From JAHEJA01 sp965656445 (GTDB lineage: Bacteria; Pseudomonadota; Alphaproteobacteria; Rhodobacterales; Rhodobacteraceae), in the NCBI GenBank assembly GCA_965656445.1, contig CBFHKO010000003.1:1-64000 (forward strand): DNA of 64,000 nt. The letters run 5' to 3'. Each line of letters opens with the position of its first letter. Position 1 is the first letter of the stretch. Under the pieces are notes generated by a model. The model was not told the DNA's origin, ran no database searches, and saw only the letters and a list, made by a program, of their open reading frames with translations. A program made the translations under genes and the position numbers. Positions 52,582 through 61,431 of the stretch are shown piece after piece.

Positions 52582-53853
52582 ATGAAAATTGTTTTTTCCG
52601 CCGCACTCGCGGCCTTGCTTATGACAGCGCCAGCTTTCGCGGATTTGAAAACAGCGCAAGACGCTCTGAAAACGGGTAATTTTCCCCTCGCTTTGAATGA
52701 GGCGCAAAAAATAAAACGAAGCCACCCTGTGGATGCCGCTCTTATTACCGCGCGCAGCCTGATTGAATTAGGCAGACCCCAAGACGCAGAACGTGTCATT
52801 CGCCCTCTTGTTGACCAAGTGCCCAAATTCTTTTCGGCCCGAATGTTACTTGGCGCTGCTCTTATGGCACAAGACAAAACGCTCGAAGCTGAAATCCAAT
52901 ATCGCCGTGCCCTAGACGTCGCTCAGCAGCCGCGTGAAGAAAACATGGCGCGCTCAGTGTTGCGCAATATTCAATCCCGCAGAAGCTTTACCCTGAACGG
53001 TATGTTTAGCCTCGCGCCAAGCACGAATGTGGGCAACAACACGAATAATGAAACAGTCACGCTGACATATGGCGAGGCTGAAATCACGAGTTCCAAGGCG
53101 AATTCAGGGATCGGTGTGCTTGGGTCTTTGACCATTGATCGCAATTTCTACCGTAAAGACGGGTATAAAGTTTCGGTCGGTGTCGGAGCCTTTGAAAAAC
53201 GGTATAAAGATACGGCCTACAACCTAGGTGCACGCAGTTTTAACATCAGATTAAAAGACACCAGAAATGTGCGGTCTAAGGTTGATCTCTTTGCAACCTA
53301 TTCGTCGATCGATTTTGGGAATGAAACCTACTCCGATACAATTTCCGTTGGTGGGTCTACCCAATACTGCCTCACGCGTGATTGTCGCGCGTTACGGACA
53401 AATTTCAAACTCGACAAAATGACTATGGCCGATGCAACACACCCAGATAGCTATGGGGTGCGGGCTGGGATGTCTTTGGATCTACTCAAGGGTAAATCGT
53501 TTTCATTGGCCATGAACAGTACGCTTGAAAAACGCCGTTCTGACAATGTGAACTTGGCTTACAAAGGGGCGAGTGCAGGCCTTCGTGGCGTCTACATCCC
53601 GAATGGAACATCTCTCATCTTGACTGGTGGCATCAAACGTTCCCTCAAAAAATGGGACGATATCGCGCCGCTCTTTACAACAAAGCGATTTGATCAATCT
53701 TGGGAAGTAAACCTCAGCGCAAGAAATCCAAAGCTTAGCTATTTGGGCTATACGCCGTTTATTGATTATAGCTTTACTCAAAAATCATCGACGATCGAGT
53801 TCTACGATATGCAAAGTCACGATGTCATGATCGGGATAACTAACGCGTTTTAA
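52582..53853 (+). CDS. SLAM-like (DUF560) outer-membrane protein with TPR domain
   Basis: 423 aa. Signal peptide MKIVFSAALAALLMTAPAFA; TPR-like helices at about residues 22-125 (LKTAQDALKTGNFPLALNEA; ARMLLGAALMAQDKTLEAEIQYRRAL); then a beta-barrel of amphipathic strands (FTLNGMFSLAPSTNVGNNTN onward) ending in phenylalanine (DVMIGITNAF), the usual outer-membrane assembly signal. This order matches surface lipoprotein assembly modulators (type XI secretion), which flip lipoproteins or haemophores to the surface. No client gene is recognised next to it. Smaller than Neisseria Slam. Confidence 0.78.
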   Translation: MKIVFSAALAALLMTAPAFADLKTAQDALKTGNFPLALNEAQKIKRSHPVDAALITARSLIELGRPQDAERVIRPLVDQVPKFFSARMLLGAALMAQDKTLEAEIQYRRALDVAQQPREENMARSVLRNIQSRRSFTLNGMFSLAPSTNVGNNTNNETVTLTYGEAEITSSKANSGIGVLGSLTIDRNFYRKDGYKVSVGVGAFEKRYKDTAYNLGARSFNIRLKDTRNVRSKVDLFATYSSIDFGNETYSDTISVGGSTQYCLTRDCRALRTNFKLDKMTMADATHPDSYGVRAGMSLDLLKGKSFSLAMNSTLEKRRSDNVNLAYKGASAGLRGVYIPNGTSLILTGGIKRSLKKWDDIAPLFTTKRFDQSWEVNLSARNPKLSYLGYTPFIDYSFTQKSSTIEFYDMQSHDVMIGITNAF

Positions 53854-53881
53854 CGGCTCCGATTATTATATCGGAACCGTT
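53852..53881 (+). terminator. Probable terminator of the SLAM-like gene
   Basis: AACGGCTCCGAT pairs with ATCGGAACCGTT with one mismatch around a six-base A+T loop, directly at the stop codon. The T-content afterwards (ATCGTTGTT) is modest. Confidence 0.55.
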
Positions 53882-54015
53882 ATCGTTGTTCCTATTGCGA
53901 ACCTGTAAAGGTTGTGAGCAACTGACGGCCGTTTGCATCCACAACTGTCGCCGCCCCCGCCAATTCAGCCGCCTGTGGTCCCGCGAAGACACTAACGGCT
54001 ATAGTTCCACGTTTT

Positions 54016-54789
54016 CTAAAGCGCGGTCCAGCCGCCATCGACACTTAGTGTTGTGCCTGTAATTTGTGCCGCAGAGACCGAGGCCAAGAAGACAGCCGTT
54101 TCGCCGATTTGATCAACGGTTGCGAATTCTCGCGAGGGTTGGCGCTCTAGCATGACTTTTTTGATGACCTCCTCGCGGCCCATGTTGTATTTGGCCATGG
54201 TGTCAGGGATTTGTGCTTCGACCAAGGGTGTCAAAACATACCCTGGGCAAATTGCGTTGGCCGTAATCGGCTCTTGGGCTGTTTCAAGCGCAGTTGTCTT
54301 GGTTAATCCAATCACCCCATGTTTTGCGGCAATATAGGCGGATTTAAAGGGGGATGCGGTTAATCCATGCGCAGAGGATATATTGATCACCCTGCCCCAT
54401 CCAGCAGCGCGCATTTTCGGCAATGCTGCCGCGGTCGTGTGAAATGCTGAACTGAGATTTATGGCGATCACAGCATTCCATTTGTCGACTGGAAACTCAT
54501 CAATCGGTGCAACATGTTGAATTCCCGCATTGTTTACCAAAATATCACAGCGTTGCTGTTCGGCAATCAACGCGCGGCACGCCTCAGCATCCGACATGTC
54601 CGCTCTGCAATATGTGACAGAGACACCAAATTCTGTGGATAACTCTTGAGCTAAGGCATGGTCGGCGTCAGAATCCGTAAACGAGTTGAGCACGACATTG
54701 GCCCCAGCCTTTGCAAAAGAGCGCGCGATTCCCAAACCGATTCCCGATGTTGATCCTGTGACAACGGCTGTTTTTCCTGCAAATGACAT
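54016..54789 (-). CDS. bdhA: 3-hydroxybutyrate dehydrogenase
   Basis: NAD-dependent oxidation of D-3-hydroxybutyrate to acetoacetate, in polyhydroxybutyrate turnover. 257 aa classical short-chain dehydrogenase: TGSTSGIGLGIA, NNAGIQHVAPIDEFP, catalytic Ser-Tyr-Lys in NISSAHGLTASPFKSAYIAAKHG, and ANAICPGYVLTPLVEAQI, which is typical of BdhA. GGTCTCAC precedes the ATG, a poor ribosome site. Minus-strand genes with a candidate sRNA directly upstream. A 48-codon frame overlaps its 3' end. Confidence 0.92.
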   Translation of the reverse strand: MSFAGKTAVVTGSTSGIGLGIARSFAKAGANVVLNSFTDSDADHALAQELSTEFGVSVTYCRADMSDAEACRALIAEQQRCDILVNNAGIQHVAPIDEFPVDKWNAVIAINLSSAFHTTAAALPKMRAAGWGRVINISSAHGLTASPFKSAYIAAKHGVIGLTKTTALETAQEPITANAICPGYVLTPLVEAQIPDTMAKYNMGREEVIKKVMLERQPSREFATVDQIGETAVFLASVSAAQITGTTLSVDGGWTAL

Positions 54790-54877
54790 ATGTGAGACCT
54801 TTTCAAAGAGACGTTAACGAAAGTTGATATTCACCAACAAACACTATGCTTTCCTTTGCTGCACCGCAACATAATGC

Positions 54878-54955
54878 CAAAAAAAAACGCCAGCACGAAG
54901 CTGGCGTAAAGTTATTGAGGCAGGTTTCATACAGGCAAGAAACCTATCGAGCAGT
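54878..54955 (-). ncRNA. Candidate small RNA, about 78 nt
   Basis: Read on the minus strand. A promoter (54962-54990) is followed by a 5' hairpin AGGTTTC-N10-GAAACCT (about 54922-54945), a single-stranded linker rich in A/U, and a Rho-independent terminator: ACGCCAGC-ttcgt-GCTGGCGT with 8 bp (54887-54907) followed by nine T residues. No reading frame of more than a few codons fits. The unit stands alone between bdhA and the YejA-like gene. This arrangement is that of a trans-acting sRNA; no family was recognised. Confidence 0.6.
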
Positions 54956-54961
54956 GACACC

Positions 54962-54990
54962 TTTATACCGCTTTGTTTGCGCCACTCCAA
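54962..54990 (-). promoter_or_regulatory. Sigma-70-like promoter of the candidate sRNA
   Basis: On the minus strand TTGGAG, 17 bases, TATAAA. This is close to the TTGACA-N17-TATAAT consensus and predicts a start near 54955, just before the first hairpin. Confidence 0.55.
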
Positions 54991-55071
54991 GCTAAAAGTT
55001 TGAAAATAGGATTCCACTCAGCTAGGCTGTGGATAAGTTCATCAATAATGACACATTAGGGAGATGGTTAT

Positions 55072-56886
55072 TTGGTTTATCAATTGCTTAGAAACGTCGG
55101 GATTGCCTCTAGCTTTGGCATGACAGCTCTGTTTTCGACCGCCCTTGTGGCGGAACCGCAATACGCTATTTCTATGTATGGCACTCCTGCTCTTCCACAG
55201 GATTTTGTGTCGCTCCCCTACGCAAATCCCGATGCGCCAACGGGCGGAACGATCAAAATGGGGGCCGTTGGCACCTTTGATTCACTGAACCCACATATCG
55301 TCAAAGGCTCGGCTCCGTGGCAGCTCAGGTTTCTCGCAAATGAAACTCTCATGGGGCGCAGTTGGGACGAACCTTTTACCCTTTATGGGCTATTGGCCGA
55401 GACAATTGAGGTCGGTGAAAACCGGGAATGGGTCGAATTTGTCCTAAGAAAAGAGGCACGATTCGCTGATGGATCCCCCGTCACCGTTGAGGATGTCTTG
55501 TGGTCCTACGAAACACTTGGCACCATCGGGAATGGTCGGTATCGCGGTCTTTGGGCAAAAATTGAGAGCGCGGAACAAACGGGCGAACGCTCTGTGCGAT
55601 TTACCTTTAACGAAGATAATCCAGAGCTGGCCCTCATTGCGGGCATGCGCCCGATCCTCAAGAAATCTCAATGGGACGGCAAAGATTTCACCAAGAGTGG
55701 CGTTGACACCATTCCAATCACCTCGGCCCCCTATCAGATCACGGATTTTGAAGCGGGTAAATTTTTGACCCTCACTCGCAATCCTGAGTATTGGGGCAAC
55801 GAGCTCCCGTTTCGTCGTGGCACAAACAACGTTGATGAAATCACGTTTGAATATTTCGGCGATGGTGTTGTGTTGTTCGAGGCCTTTAAAACAGGCGAAA
55901 TTGATATGTTCCGCGAAGGAAATGCAGAAAAATGGGAAACCCAGTTCAATTTTCCACGGGTTCAGAATGGCGAGGTCATCAAAACCGAAGTGCCCCATCA
56001 GCGCCCCACAGGAATGCGCGGGTTGGTGATGAATTCACGCAAAGCCAAATTCCAAGACTGGCGCGTGCGCCAAGCGCTCATTCAGGCGTTTAACTTTGAA
56101 TACATCAATGATGCGCAAAACGCAGGACGTCAGGATCGAATTTCATCTTATTTCTCAAACTCATTGCTGGGGATGTCCCATGATCCAGCCGAAGGTTTGG
56201 TCCGAGACCTCTTGTTGCCGTATCAAGATCAGCTCTTGCCCGGCACGCTCGACGGCTACCGCCTCCCCGTTTCCGATGGATCGCAACGCAATCGCGCCAA
56301 TATTCGTGCCGCTAAGGCTTTGCTTGAGGAGGCTGGCTACAGCGTCCAAGACGGCGTTCTCGTGGCACCAGATGGCGCACCGTTCACCTTTGAAATCTTG
56401 TTGCGTCAGGGGGCCGTTGAATATCTCTCGATAGTTGAAATGTATCTTCAGGACTTGAAACGCTTGGGCATTACAGCCGAGGTCACATTGATCGACAATG
56501 CGCAATATAATGAACGCTTACGTCGCACTGATTTTGATATAACGCCCTATGCGCGCGGTCTCTCACTCAGCCCTGGAAATGAGCAATTGCTCTATTGGGG
56601 ATCGGAGATGGCCGATATCGAAGGAACGCGGAACTTGATGGGGATCAAGTCAGAAGTTATGGATCACCTCTTGAGCAAGATCCTGACATCCAAGACCCAA
56701 GATGATTTAAAAAGCGTGACCAAAGCGATGGATCGTGTATTGATGGCGGGGCGGTATGTCATTCCGATTTATTTTAACGGTGTCAGTCGCATCGCGCATG
56801 TGAACACATTAAACAAACCAGACATGGCGCCTATTTATGGCGATCGTATTGGATATTTTCCAGATGTTTGGTGGATTGAAGAGTAA
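55072..56886 (+). CDS. YejA-like extracellular solute-binding protein (family 5)
   Basis: 604 aa. TTG start with GGGAGA nine bases upstream; signal peptide cut near ALVAEPQ. Motifs of the microcin C/oligopeptide YejA group: ISMYGTPALPQDFVSLPYANPDAPTGG, FVLRKEARFADGSPVTVEDV, PYQITDFEAGKFLTLTRNPEYWG, GMRGLVMNSRKAKFQDWRVRQALIQAFNFE and YFPDVWWIEE. No permease or ATPase gene adjoins, so it may serve a yejBEF set elsewhere. A 19-codon ATG frame at 55064 overlaps the start in another phase. Confidence 0.87.
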   Translation: MVYQLLRNVGIASSFGMTALFSTALVAEPQYAISMYGTPALPQDFVSLPYANPDAPTGGTIKMGAVGTFDSLNPHIVKGSAPWQLRFLANETLMGRSWDEPFTLYGLLAETIEVGENREWVEFVLRKEARFADGSPVTVEDVLWSYETLGTIGNGRYRGLWAKIESAEQTGERSVRFTFNEDNPELALIAGMRPILKKSQWDGKDFTKSGVDTIPITSAPYQITDFEAGKFLTLTRNPEYWGNELPFRRGTNNVDEITFEYFGDGVVLFEAFKTGEIDMFREGNAEKWETQFNFPRVQNGEVIKTEVPHQRPTGMRGLVMNSRKAKFQDWRVRQALIQAFNFEYINDAQNAGRQDRISSYFSNSLLGMSHDPAEGLVRDLLLPYQDQLLPGTLDGYRLPVSDGSQRNRANIRAAKALLEEAGYSVQDGVLVAPDGAPFTFEILLRQGAVEYLSIVEMYLQDLKRLGITAEVTLIDNAQYNERLRRTDFDITPYARGLSLSPGNEQLLYWGSEMADIEGTRNLMGIKSEVMDHLLSKILTSKTQDDLKSVTKAMDRVLMAGRYVIPIYFNGVSRIAHVNTLNKPDMAPIYGDRIGYFPDVWWIEE

Positions 56887-56897
56887 AGGATAAGTCT

Positions 56898-57038
56898 ATG
56901 AAAAAAATTGTTTTAATTGGATTGGTTATTCTCGGATTAACCGCCTGCACACCTGTGGGTATGGCGGTTAAGGGAACCACGGCTGTTGTCAAAGGGGCTG
57001 CTGCCACTGTTGATACGGCGGCGGGCGTTGTCTTTTGA
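56898..57038 (+). CDS. Tiny lipoprotein, 46 aa
   Basis: ATG with AAAGGATAAG upstream. Lipoprotein signal MKKIVLIGLVILGLTAC with the lipidated Cys17, then a 29-residue Ala/Val/Gly/Thr-rich mature tail (GTTAVVKGAAATVDTAAGVV). No charged domain. It resembles short entericidin-like or uncharacterised alphaproteobacterial lipoproteins without a clear match. It lies 11 bp after the YejA-like gene and ends one base before the convergent XRE regulator. Confidence 0.7.
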   Translation: MKKIVLIGLVILGLTACTPVGMAVKGTTAVVKGAAATVDTAAGVVF

Positions 57039-57662
57039 TTAGGTAATCGACGTCACCCACAAAATGGTGGCGTCTTCTGCGCTTGTTGAGATGACGTTGT
57101 GGCCCATTGAGGCATCATAATAGGCGCTATCACCGCGCCGCATTTCAACAGGTTCGTAGAACTCTGTGTAGAGCTTGATCACACCCGTTAGCACATACAA
57201 AAACTCTTCGCCGTCATGCCGCACCCAGCCGCCAAATTCGTCAATATTGCGCGCGCGGATACGGGCACGATAGGGCAACATGCGCTTTTTGGTGAGGCTT
57301 TCACCCAAGAGTTCGTGCTCATAGGTCGTCGTGATATGGTTAACCCCGTCACCAGATTTCGTCACCACCATACGACCATTAATTTGATCTTTTTGCGGTG
57401 GGGTAAAGAGTTGGGGAAATGAGATTTCCAAACCGATGGCCAGCTTTTTCAACGCATCATAAGTCGGCGACATCTGGCCATTTTCGATTTTTGACAGGGT
57501 TGATCGTGCAAGCCCAGCTTTTTGTGCGGCTTGCTCCAGCGTCCATTTGCGATCCTTGCGTAAATCACGCACCCGCTCGCCAAGGTTTAGGGGTTCGGCC
57601 ACATCTTCTGAGCCGTTTTCGCGCGCTATACGGACGATGGATGTATGATCATTCGTTGACAT
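57039..57662 (-). CDS. XRE-family regulator with C-terminal cupin domain
   Basis: 207 aa. Helix-turn-helix at about residues 28-82 (LGERVRDLRKDRKWTLEQAAQKAGLARSTLSKIENGQMSPTYDAL region) and a cupin at about 130-205 (GGWVRHDGEEFLYVLTGVIKLYTEFYEPVEMRRGDSAYYDASMGH). PuuR/SutR-like regulators of this layout sense small metabolites. Divergent from the acyl-CoA synthetase gene (59 bp between starts), which is its probable target. Confidence 0.88.
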   Translation of the reverse strand: MSTNDHTSIVRIARENGSEDVAEPLNLGERVRDLRKDRKWTLEQAAQKAGLARSTLSKIENGQMSPTYDALKKLAIGLEISFPQLFTPPQKDQINGRMVVTKSGDGVNHITTTYEHELLGESLTKKRMLPYRARIRARNIDEFGGWVRHDGEEFLYVLTGVIKLYTEFYEPVEMRRGDSAYYDASMGHNVISTSAEDATILWVTSIT

Positions 57663-57721
57663 AACCTCCTATACAAAGCATTCATCGCCTATGCAACTCA
57701 GTTAGAACAAGAGCGTGTATC

Positions 57722-59254
57722 ATGCCCCCTCCGTCACAGAGCAATGTCTTTGATCCCTGCCCGTCACCGTTTAATATGGCGGCGCATGTTTTAGGATTTT
57801 CAAATCCTGACCCTGATAAAATTGCACTTTCTGTTTTGTCGCATAGTGGTGCAAAACGTTGGAATTACCGGGACCTCACAGCTTTGGTTCTAAAAACGGC
57901 TCAAGGCTTCTTGGATTCGGGTTTAAAATCAGGCGACAAGGTACTGATCCGATTGGGAAATACCGTGGACTTCCCCGTGTGCTACCTTGCGGCTTTGGCC
58001 GTTGATATGGTTCCTGTTCCGACATCGGCGCAACTCACCAAAGGTGAAGTGGATCGGATTGTTGATGAGCTGTCACCGCGCGGACTGGTTCAAGGGCCCG
58101 ATACGGCAAAATCCTCGCGTGAAATTGACGTTACCATAACCCCGCAAGATATTGAAACCTATAAAGATAAGCGAGAGGCGCAGTATGTCTTTGGGGATCC
58201 AAATCGCCTAGGATATATCGTCTATACCTCTGGGACATCAGGAAAACCACGTGCCGTCATGCATGCGCATCGTGCGATCTGGGCGCGTCAAATGATGATC
58301 CGTGATTGGTATGATTTGCGAGAGAGCGATAGAATACTCCATGCAGGGGCGTTCAATTGGACCTTTACTCTGGGCACAGGGTTGATGGACCCATGGACAA
58401 TGGGGGCAACGGCCTTGATTGCGGATGCATCGGTGCAACTTGAGGCGCTGCCTCTTTTGTTGAAACGTCATGATGCAACGTTGTTTGCCGCCGCACCGGG
58501 CGTATATCGGCGCTTGCTGAAAAGGCCCGAGCTCTTAACCCTTCCCAAACTCCGCCATTCTCTATCCGCGGGTGAAAAGCTGTCTCCTTCAATTGCTCAA
58601 AATTGGAGCAATGCAACTGGTTCGCCCATTTATGAGGCCTTTGGCATGTCCGAGTGTTCAACGTTCATTTCAGGCGCACCTCAGCGGCCCATTGAACCAA
58701 CTGCATTAGGCTATGCACAACGCGGGCGCCGTGTTGAAATTTTGCCAATCCAAGATGGCACGGACCCTGTGCCACCAAACACCGAAGGCTGTATCGCAGT
58801 GCACAAAGGGGATGCAGGTCTGATGCTGGGCTACTTTAGGCAACCCATTGAAACACAATCAAAGTTTCGAGGCGACTGGTTTATCACCGGGGATTTGGGG
58901 TCCAAAGACGAGAATGATGTTATCACCTATTACGGGCGTCAGGATGACATGATGAATGCAGGCGGATTTCGTGTGTCCCCGATCGAAGTGGAAGCAACCC
59001 TATCCCAGCACCCCAACATCCAAGCCGTTGCGGTTAAGGATATTGAAATAAAAGAAGACGTCTCCCTCATTCATGCCTTTTACGTCGCTGACAAAGAAAT
59101 TCCGAAAACAGAGCTCTTTGCTTTTGCATCCCAGCACCTCGCCAGTTACAAGCAACCCAAAGAGTACAGACGCATTGAGCGCCTCCCCACTGGCGCAAAC
59201 AGTAAACTCTCTCGCAAAGAGCTAGTCAATTTTTTAGGAGCCACCCTTGGTTAA
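57722..59254 (+). CDS. AMP-dependent acyl-CoA synthetase (benzoate-CoA ligase-like)
   Basis: 510 aa ANL-family ligase activating a carboxylic acid via acyl-AMP to acyl-CoA. ATP-binding loop YIVYTSGTSGKPRAVMHAH (about residues 160-178), YEAFGMSECS (A5), GDWFITGDLGSKDENDVITYYGR (A7), DDMMNAGGFRVSPIEVE (A8), and the C-terminal lysine region TGANSKLSRKEL. Relatives act on aryl or short-chain acids; the substrate is unknown. Eight-base overlap with the dsbA-like gene. Confidence 0.85.
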   Translation: MPPPSQSNVFDPCPSPFNMAAHVLGFSNPDPDKIALSVLSHSGAKRWNYRDLTALVLKTAQGFLDSGLKSGDKVLIRLGNTVDFPVCYLAALAVDMVPVPTSAQLTKGEVDRIVDELSPRGLVQGPDTAKSSREIDVTITPQDIETYKDKREAQYVFGDPNRLGYIVYTSGTSGKPRAVMHAHRAIWARQMMIRDWYDLRESDRILHAGAFNWTFTLGTGLMDPWTMGATALIADASVQLEALPLLLKRHDATLFAAAPGVYRRLLKRPELLTLPKLRHSLSAGEKLSPSIAQNWSNATGSPIYEAFGMSECSTFISGAPQRPIEPTALGYAQRGRRVEILPIQDGTDPVPPNTEGCIAVHKGDAGLMLGYFRQPIETQSKFRGDWFITGDLGSKDENDVITYYGRQDDMMNAGGFRVSPIEVEATLSQHPNIQAVAVKDIEIKEDVSLIHAFYVADKEIPKTELFAFASQHLASYKQPKEYRRIERLPTGANSKLSRKELVNFLGATLG

Positions 59255-59897
59255 ACTTGATATTCTATCCGATCCAATTTGTCCTTGGTGCTATATCGGC
59301 AAATCTTACCTTGACCGTGCGCTTGAGGCCGAAGGGGATCATCCCTTTGTGATTGAATGGCACCCGTTTCAGCTTAATCCCGACATGCCCAAGGACGGCA
59401 TGGATCGTCGTGCCTATTTAGAACAGAAGTTTGGCGGTAAAGACGGTGCAGTCAAAGCCTATGCGCCCGTTGTTGAGAATGCGGAAAAAGCCGGGTTGAA
59501 CATCAATTTTGAAGGCATTCAGCGCACGCCAAACACGCTAGATGCACATCGCTTGATCCATTGGGCGGGCATTGAAGGCCATCAAACACGCGTGGTGAAC
59601 GCCCTGTTCAAAGGGTATTTTGTCGAAGGACGCGATATCGGCAATCATGAAGTCCTCGCAGACATCGCAGATAGCGCTGGTATGGATGCGGCTGTGACAT
59701 TGAAATTATTGTCCGGGGATGAAGATATCGATCTGATTAAATCACGGGATGCCCATTCTCGTGAAATGGGGGTAAATTCCGTTCCGACCTTTATTGTCGC
59801 CAATCAGCATGCGGTTCCAGGGGCGCAGCCCCCTGATTTATGGCGACAGGTAATTTCCGATATCAAGGCACAGCTCAAAGAGACCGATACAAATTAA
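59247..59897 (+). CDS. DsbA-family oxidoreductase (FrnE-like)
   Basis: 216 aa, cytoplasmic (no signal peptide). Thioredoxin-fold with the active site CPWC at residues 12-15 (DPICPWCYIG), the helical insertion, and the cis-Pro loop GVNSVPTFIVAN. FrnE-like members are 2-hydroxychromene-2-carboxylate isomerase relatives and stress-linked oxidoreductases. TTG start with AGGAG six bases upstream inside the synthetase gene; next gene begins right after its stop. Confidence 0.9.
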   Translation: MVKLDILSDPICPWCYIGKSYLDRALEAEGDHPFVIEWHPFQLNPDMPKDGMDRRAYLEQKFGGKDGAVKAYAPVVENAEKAGLNINFEGIQRTPNTLDAHRLIHWAGIEGHQTRVVNALFKGYFVEGRDIGNHEVLADIADSAGMDAAVTLKLLSGDEDIDLIKSRDAHSREMGVNSVPTFIVANQHAVPGAQPPDLWRQVISDIKAQLKETDTN

Positions 59898-61118
59898 ATG
59901 TCTCACTCCACACAAACGATAGGACGGATCGAATTCATTGCCTTGATGGCGATGTTGGTCGCAACAATCGCTTTTTCTATCGATGGGATGTTGCCCGCCC
60001 TGCCCGATATGGCGCAGGAATTGACACCAGACACGCCCAACCGCATTCAGCTCGTTTTGGTGTTTTTCATCGGCGGTTTGGGGCTTGGTACGTTAATCGC
60101 GGGGCCATTGTCAGACAGTTTTGGGCGGAAATCCGTCATCTTAGGAGGGGCTGTTATTTATACCGTGGCGTCCCTCGCCGCCTTTTGGGCGCAGAGCATT
60201 GAAGTAATGCTCATCGCGCGCGCCTGTCAGGGCATTGGCGCCGCAGCTCCCCGGGTCGTTTCGCAAGCCTTGGTCCGAGATTTGTTCAAGGGTCGCGAAA
60301 TGGCCAAAATCAATTCCTTTGTCATGATGGTCTTTACCTTGGTACCAGCGATTGCCCCGATGATTGGTAGCTTTATCATTTGGCTTTCTGATTGGCGCGG
60401 GATATTCGCCGCCTTTGTTATTTTTGTTGTCATCGGAACAGTTTGGATGCATGTGCGCATCGTTGAGCCAATAACATCTGAAAACAAGCGCCCTTTTCGG
60501 ATGAGTGCATTCTTGCAAGCTTTAAATGAAATGGCAAAGTTGCCAATGGTGCGTCTGTCAATACTGGTTCAGATCTTGGCCTATACGGTTTTGTTCTTGT
60601 CGATCATGCTGGTGCAGCCGATTTTTGACATCTATTTCGACCGTGCAGACACGTTCCCCTATTGGTTTGCGTTTATTGCAATCCTTGCAGGCAGTGCGAG
60701 CTTTTTAAACGCGATGTTGGTTATGCGCTTTGGGATGCGGCGTTTGATTACGGCGGCATTGTTGGGCCAGCTTCTGATCGCGCTCGTAATGCTGGCCCTT
60801 TTCCAACTGAGTAGTCTGTCCCGTGAGATTTGGTTTTTCATCTACGTCGGTTGGGTTGTTACAATCTTTTTTGGCGCAGGCATGACACTTGGCAATCTCA
60901 CCGCGCTCGGGCTTGAACCGCTTGGGCATATTGCAGGGACTGCGACCTCAATCATGGGGGCGATCGCAACGGTATTGTCTGCAATTTTTGCAGGGATCAT
61001 CGGTCAATTTTTTGATGGAACCCCGCTTGCGCAAATTTTGGGTGTTTTAGGAACGAGCCTCATTGCCTATGTGATTGCCCTTAGGATGAACAAACACGAG
61101 CGTGTCACATCCTCCTAA
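59898..61118 (+). CDS. Bcr/CflA-family multidrug efflux MFS transporter
   Basis: 406 aa, twelve membrane helices. First helix IALMAMLVATIAFSIDGMLPALP, motif A GPLSDSFGRKSVILGGAVIY, motif C-like APRVVSQALVRDLFKGREMAK and the Bcr-specific FVMMVFTLVPAIAPMIGSFIIW. Proton-driven drug or metabolite export. Immediately after the DsbA gene (no gap), so part of the synthetase operon. Four-base tail overlap with the minus-strand DUF6356 gene. Confidence 0.9.
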   Translation: MSHSTQTIGRIEFIALMAMLVATIAFSIDGMLPALPDMAQELTPDTPNRIQLVLVFFIGGLGLGTLIAGPLSDSFGRKSVILGGAVIYTVASLAAFWAQSIEVMLIARACQGIGAAAPRVVSQALVRDLFKGREMAKINSFVMMVFTLVPAIAPMIGSFIIWLSDWRGIFAAFVIFVVIGTVWMHVRIVEPITSENKRPFRMSAFLQALNEMAKLPMVRLSILVQILAYTVLFLSIMLVQPIFDIYFDRADTFPYWFAFIAILAGSASFLNAMLVMRFGMRRLITAALLGQLLIALVMLALFQLSSLSREIWFFIYVGWVVTIFFGAGMTLGNLTALGLEPLGHIAGTATSIMGAIATVLSAIFAGIIGQFFDGTPLAQILGVLGTSLIAYVIALRMNKHERVTSS

Positions 61119-61321
61119 GATCCACGGTTATGCGTCTTGTCATAAAGCTTGGCAACCAAGCGGCTTGCGGTTTTCTCGCAGGCACAGGGGATAATCGAGT
61201 GAACGAGGGCGGCCCCAGCCGCGAGGTACAGCGTGCCTGAAAACTTGAGAGCAAAGAGAAGATGCTCAAAATAGCTTTTGTTTACGTGGCGCGGGTGGTC
61301 TAGGAATATTTTCTGTAACAT
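61115..61321 (-). CDS. DUF6356 family small protein
   Basis: 68 aa from the ATG at 61319-61321, with AGGAG upstream; an upstream in-frame ATG would add 33 residues without family features. IFLDHPRHVNKSYFEHLLFAL, a hydrophobic helix LYLAAGAALVHSIIPCAC and ASRLVAKLYDK match the family of short alphaproteobacterial membrane-associated proteins of unknown function. Divergent from the Lrp regulator. Confidence 0.75.
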   Translation of the reverse strand: MLQKIFLDHPRHVNKSYFEHLLFALKFSGTLYLAAGAALVHSIIPCACEKTASRLVAKLYDKTHNRGS

Positions 61322-61431
61322 TGTGTTGTCTCCTTTATGGGGAAGATAACAAAACACTTTGTTAAGTTTATCCCAAAGACCACATATATTTTGCGATTGC
61401 GTTGTGTTGAGTTTATTCATATGTCATATGT

